From Betaproteobacteria bacterium (lineage in GTDB: Bacteria; Pseudomonadota; Gammaproteobacteria; Burkholderiales; SG8-41), in contig JAQGNC010000236.1 in the NCBI GenBank assembly GCA_028292065.1, positions 1 to 8,814 on the forward strand: a stretch of DNA of 8,814 bases, given 5' to 3'. Below the pieces are notes generated by a model. It ran no database searches. It was given only the letters and a program-made list of their open reading frames with translations, and had not been told where the DNA came from. Numbering within the stretch: the first letter of the stretch is position 1; the number at the start of each line of letters is the position of its first letter. This document shows positions 5,782 through 8,814 of this stretch, piece after piece. The position numbers and the translations under genes are program-made.

Positions 5782-6719
5782 GACAGAGTCTCGGACATCG
5801 ATTCGCGCGCCGCGGCCGATGCGGCATGCGGGATCGGTTCGTCGGGACCGCCTTCGCAGATGCCGGCGCGCTTCAGCGACAGCAGGGTCGCTTCGACCGA
5901 AACTCGACGACCGCTGGCCGCACAGGCGCGCAGGCGGCAATCGTTCACGATCCGCGCGGCGTCGCTGCCGCCCACGCCGGCTGCGACGAGCACGGCGTTT
6001 TCGACCGCCGCGTCAGGCAACACAAACCAGGTGATGAGGTCGCGCCAAAGCGGCTGCAGCGCGCTGCGCGTGCGCGGCTCCCATTGCGGCCACACGATTC
6101 TTAGCGCCTGCGAGAAGTACGCGCTGTGACGCGCCTCGTCGCGGCAGTGGTGCATGAAAAAAGCGCGCACGTCCCTCTGCACCTCCTGGTCGTGCCAGTC
6201 GTCCCTGAGCATCTTGGTGATGACCGTCTCGGCGACGACCGCGGCGCAAAAGGCGATGCGCATCGCGTCGGCGCATCCTGCGGCGTGTTGTACCCGCTCG
6301 ATCTGCGCGAGGAAGTGATGCTCGTAGCGCACGCGCCCGACGCCGGCGAGTCGTTCCACGTGCGCGGAAAGCTCGAGCGCGAGCAGCGCGTGGTACGCCT
6401 CGTCGCATTGCACACGCAGCGCGTCGATCACCATCTGCTCCGGATATTCCCCGGGCAGCGCGCGGCCCGCGATATCCCGCGCGACGCGGGAGATACACGC
6501 GTTTTCGAGTTGAACGGTGAAGTCGAGACGCGCCAGCAACAGCGCGGCGCTCACTTGCGGCCGGATCGTTTCGGAAAGATCCGGATGCGCCGCCACGCTC
6601 CACGGATCGTCCGGCAGCCATTTCCCTGCCCCGCCTTTCAGCCACGCGCCCGGATGCGCGCTCTTCATCTTCACCCTGGCGAGCGCTTCCCATGTCCTGA
6701 ACGGCGACCGGTAGATCAT
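5778..6719 (-). CDS. AurF-type diiron N-oxygenase
   Basis: This 313-residue ferritin-like diiron oxygenase resembles p-aminobenzoate N-oxygenase AurF, which oxidises an amine through hydroxylamine to nitroso or nitro. All seven iron-ligand positions can be placed: Glu72 (QLENA), Glu107 and His110 (DEAYH), Glu164 (VVAETV), and His191, Glu195 and His198 (HHCRDEARH). The spacings 35, 3, 54, 27, 4 and 3 closely follow those I recall for AurF (E101, E136, H139, E196, H223, E227, H230). The ATG at 6719 is preceded by GGAGG 4 nt away; the in-frame upstream ATG lies inside the previous gene. The gene is 11 nt from the upstream methyltransferase and overlaps the ATP-grasp start by 4 nt. The substrate amine is unknown. 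C-hydroxylation is also possible for members of this fold. Confidence 0.9.
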   Translation of the reverse strand: MIYRSPFRTWEALARVKMKSAHPGAWLKGGAGKWLPDDPWSVAAHPDLSETIRPQVSAALLLARLDFTVQLENACISRVARDIAGRALPGEYPEQMVIDALRVQCDEAYHALLALELSAHVERLAGVGRVRYEHHFLAQIERVQHAAGCADAMRIAFCAAVVAETVITKMLRDDWHDQEVQRDVRAFFMHHCRDEARHSAYFSQALRIVWPQWEPRTRSALQPLWRDLITWFVLPDAAVENAVLVAAGVGGSDAARIVNDCRLRACAASGRRVSVEATLLSLKRAGICEGGPDEPIPHAASAAARESMSETLS

Positions 6720-6730
6720 CGCGCCTCCGT

Positions 6731-7663
6731 CTAAACGTGAGCCGTCGGACATCGCGAGGTCCGGATGCCGACGCCGACGCCTTCTGTCGTCGGCAATTCG
6801 ACGAACCGGTCGAACTCGGAGGCGACGAGCGCCTTGAAAGGGCCGAGCTCGAGCTCGTTGCGGCCGATCACCTCGTCGAAAAATCGGGCACCCGAGTGAT
6901 CGGCGAACAGTATGTTGTGACACACCAGCGTCGCGCGCTCGGCCAGATGCGGCAGCGCCGCCTGGAGCAGATGGAAGTAAATCCCTTTGCCGCGGCGGGC
7001 GGTGTCCGGATGGTCTCGCGGAAGCTCGGCGTCGAGGACGACGAGGTCGAAGCGGTCGTGCGTGCGCGCCATGTAGGCCTCGCCGGTCGCCACGACGATC
7101 TCGACCCGCTCCGGAGGGTAGATGCGGTGCAGGTTCCGGCGTGCGATCTCGCAGACGACCGGGTCGGGGTCTACCAGGACGGCACGACCGCCGGCCGCGA
7201 GGATCGGCCGCAGCGCCCATGCTGCCCAATAGCCGTAGTAGCTGCCGAGAAACACCGCGCTACGCGCAACGACCGCGTGCGCGATGCCGAGCAGCAATCG
7301 GCCTTCCTCGGGATAGATGTAAGTGCCCTGCCCGCGGTGATCGAAACGGTGGCGGATCGTCGAGGCGACTTCGTCCATCAACGCCGCGGGATAGTCCGCA
7401 CGCGGAATGACGCCGCATCGGGCGAGCGTCTCGAGCGACTCGGCCACGATACCGTCGATCGACGCGGGGAAGCGCTTGGCGAAGTGCACGTCGTTAGCCG
7501 GCACTCCGCGCGCTTTCAACGCGGCCGCGCGGCCGTCGAGCAGGGCGGCGAGCGCCGGCCGGCCGACCCGGCCCGCGCGAAACTGCCGGTACGCGGCTTC
7601 GTCGCGCAGGACCGAATCGATGAGCTCGAAGATGGGCCCCGAGAACGGGAGATCGGACCTCAT
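6731..7663 (-). CDS. SAM-dependent O-methyltransferase-like protein
   Basis: The protein has 310 residues. The C-terminal half is a class I methyltransferase: AVFLGSYYGYWAAWAL (136-151) in the glycine-rich motif I position, AVLVDPDP (161-168) with the ribose-binding Asp165, and RFDLVVLDAELP (204-215), as in catechol-O-methyltransferase-like enzymes. The N-terminal 110 residues have no domain I recognise and may form a substrate lid. ATG at 7663 is used because it overlaps the synthetase stop as ATGA and has GGAG about 9 nt upstream; the longer frame to 7690 is within the previous gene. Translation is thus probably coupled to the LeuRS-like gene. Motif I is GSYYGYW instead of the usual GxGxG, so SAM binding is likely but not certain. 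It may methylate an N-oxide, hydroxyl or carboxylate of the product. Confidence 0.75.
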   Translation of the reverse strand: MRSDLPFSGPIFELIDSVLRDEAAYRQFRAGRVGRPALAALLDGRAAALKARGVPANDVHFAKRFPASIDGIVAESLETLARCGVIPRADYPAALMDEVASTIRHRFDHRGQGTYIYPEEGRLLLGIAHAVVARSAVFLGSYYGYWAAWALRPILAAGGRAVLVDPDPVVCEIARRNLHRIYPPERVEIVVATGEAYMARTHDRFDLVVLDAELPRDHPDTARRGKGIYFHLLQAALPHLAERATLVCHNILFADHSGARFFDEVIGRNELELGPFKALVASEFDRFVELPTTEGVGVGIRTSRCPTAHV

Positions 7664-8814
7664 GTCAGTTTCTCCGTTGCGGCGGCACATGACCGGTCTT
7701 TCCTCGCCGCGCTGCGCGTGCGCGGCGCCGCGTCATCGACGAGTGCAGCCGGCCACGCGGTGCAACAGGCGAAGCCGGGATCGCGCTGACCGAGCGCCTC
7801 GCGCACATATGGCGGTGCCAGCGACCACAGCTCTTCCGCGAAATGCGGCGCGAGCGGTGACAGCAGGAGTATCAGTTGGCCGAGCGCGTGCGCGAGCGCA
7901 GCCGCGTCTGCGGCGGCCATCGGTCCGCCTTTACGGGCGTCCTTGTCGAAAGCGACCAGGCGGTCGTAGAGAAATGCGATATTCCGGACCGCGAGGTGAT
8001 AGTCGTGACAGCGCATGTTCGCAGTGACTTTGCGGGCGGCGGTGTCGACCCATCCGCGCAGCCGTATGCGCAGCGGCGTGTCGCCGGGCGGCGCGTCGGC
8101 CGCAGGACTTGCTGCAAAGACCGCGGTGCCGAATTTCCACAGACTCGAGAGAAACTTCCGCTGGCGGCTCACCACATCGTCGGACCAGTTGAAATCGCTG
8201 TCGAGCGCGCCCGCCGACAGCATGCCGAGCCTCAACGCATCGACCCCGTAGCGCGCGATCAGGTGCTCGAGCGTGACGGCATTGCCCCCGCTCTTGCTCA
8301 TCTTGCGGTTGTCCCGTTTGACGAAACCGATCGCGACGAGCGTCGTCACCGGCTCGTCGCACGCGGTGACAGCGAGCCTCGTCAACGCTTTCGCGATCAT
8401 GCGCACATGGAAAAAGCACGTGCGGATCTGATCGGCGCCGCCGATCATCACGTCGACGGGAAGCCAGTCGCGCTCGTCGTCGCGGGAGAACGGATACGGT
8501 TCGCCGCGGGACTTGCACAGCCAGTGATACCACCACGGGCTCGAATACGCTTCGAACGTATCGGTATCGCGTTCGGCCGCCGAGCCGCACCGCGGGCAGT
8601 GCGTCGACGAGAATGCCGCGTGCCGCGCCAGGGGATTGCCCGGCAGCGACAAGTCGACGTCCAGCGGCAGGATCACAGGCAGCGCGTCTTCCGGCACCGG
8701 CACCACGCCGCAGTGTGCGCAATGCACGACGGGTACCGGCGGTCCCCAGTAGCGGCTGCGCGCGATGTTCCAGTCGCGCAGCCGGTAACGGACCGCCGGA
8801 GCCGCGAAGCCGTC
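7660..8814 (-). CDS. Leucyl-tRNA-synthetase paralogue, C-terminal part, lacking the C-terminal domain (5' end outside window)
   Basis: The last 384 residues of a class I synthetase are visible. YRLRDWNIARSRYWGPP, the zinc-finger-like pairs HCAHCG and HCPRCG, VPVPEDALPVILP, RDTDTF and KMSKSGGN (residues 171-178 of the visible part) identify the LeuRS branch, and the intact KMSKS suggests that amino-acid adenylation is retained. Two things differ from a housekeeping LeuRS. First, the catalytic-site stretch usually read as IGG(x)EHAxxHLLYARF is here IGGADQIRTCFFHVRM, replacing the Glu and both His; it looks more like the GxDQxRxxF pattern of Ile/Val enzymes. Second, the protein ends about 30 residues after APHFAEELW, so the C-terminal domain (with the usual VNGK and VPGK segments) that contacts the tRNA elbow is missing. 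The HIGH motif and editing domain are outside the window. It heads the coupled five-gene run as seen here. A pathway amino-acid-activating enzyme is more likely than a duplicate LeuRS. Confidence 0.88.
   Translation of the reverse strand, partial: DGFAAPAVRYRLRDWNIARSRYWGPPVPVVHCAHCGVVPVPEDALPVILPLDVDLSLPGNPLARHAAFSSTHCPRCGSAAERDTDTFEAYSSPWWYHWLCKSRGEPYPFSRDDERDWLPVDVMIGGADQIRTCFFHVRMIAKALTRLAVTACDEPVTTLVAIGFVKRDNRKMSKSGGNAVTLEHLIARYGVDALRLGMLSAGALDSDFNWSDDVVSRQRKFLSSLWKFGTAVFAASPAADAPPGDTPLRIRLRGWVDTAARKVTANMRCHDYHLAVRNIAFLYDRLVAFDKDARKGGPMAAADAAALAHALGQLILLLSPLAPHFAEELWSLAPPYVREALGQRDPGFACCTAWPAALVDDAAPRTRSAARKDRSCAAATEKLT

Noticed and set aside
4765..6129. Plus-strand 454-codon frame opposite the ATP-grasp and AurF-like genes
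   Set aside because: It is antisense to well-supported genes with conserved motifs and has no domain of its own.

Overview
The window looks like a piece of a high-GC Gram-negative chromosome, most likely a proteobacterium, perhaps a beta-proteobacterium. This rests on the G+C-rich codon use throughout, the proteobacterial-type AcnA aconitase end and the leucyl-tRNA-synthetase homologue. Genus cannot be told from the sequence alone.

Layout. Positions 2-583 (+) hold the 3' end of a housekeeping aconitase gene. Positions 584-1395 are a mostly non-coding junction with unusual content, all oriented to the minus strand: (i) a tRNA-like gene (1165-1349) whose halves form a complete tRNA with anticodon TGG, but whose D-loop is interrupted by about 110 nt; (ii) a small Ala/Pro-rich ORF (820-1071) behind a near-perfect Shine-Dalgarno sequence; (iii) a 13-bp sequence present three times in tandem (739-777) and once inverted inside the tRNA insertion (1267-1279). 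Positions 1396-2550 (-) encode a PLP enzyme of the isopenicillin-N-epimerase/class V aminotransferase type. Positions 2595-3275 (+) encode a small SAM methyltransferase, divergent from the PLP gene across 44 bp. Positions 3272-8814 (-) are a five-gene run with overlapping or nearly touching reading frames, transcribed from right to left: LeuRS-like protein (cut by the window edge), O-methyltransferase-like protein, AurF-type diiron N-oxygenase, ATP-grasp ligase, TauD-type Fe(II)/2-oxoglutarate dioxygenase.

How they may work together. The tight coupling (ATGA, GTGA and TGATG junctions) and the enzyme types point to a specialised-metabolite gene cluster, not core metabolism. A plausible but unproven picture is that the LeuRS paralogue activates an amino acid, possibly delivering it as an aminoacyl-adenylate or aminoacyl-tRNA. 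The ATP-grasp enzyme would form an amide or similar bond, the AurF-like enzyme oxidise an amine nitrogen, and the dioxygenase, PLP enzyme and methyltransferases tailor the product. The synthetase is not an ordinary LeuRS: its active-site motif after IGG departs from the usual LeuRS pattern, and it stops before the C-terminal tRNA-elbow-binding domain, while KMSKS is intact. The odd tRNA-like gene lies 46 nt downstream of the PLP gene on the same strand. That raises the speculative possibility of a dedicated synthetase/tRNA pair, but nothing here shows that the two interact.
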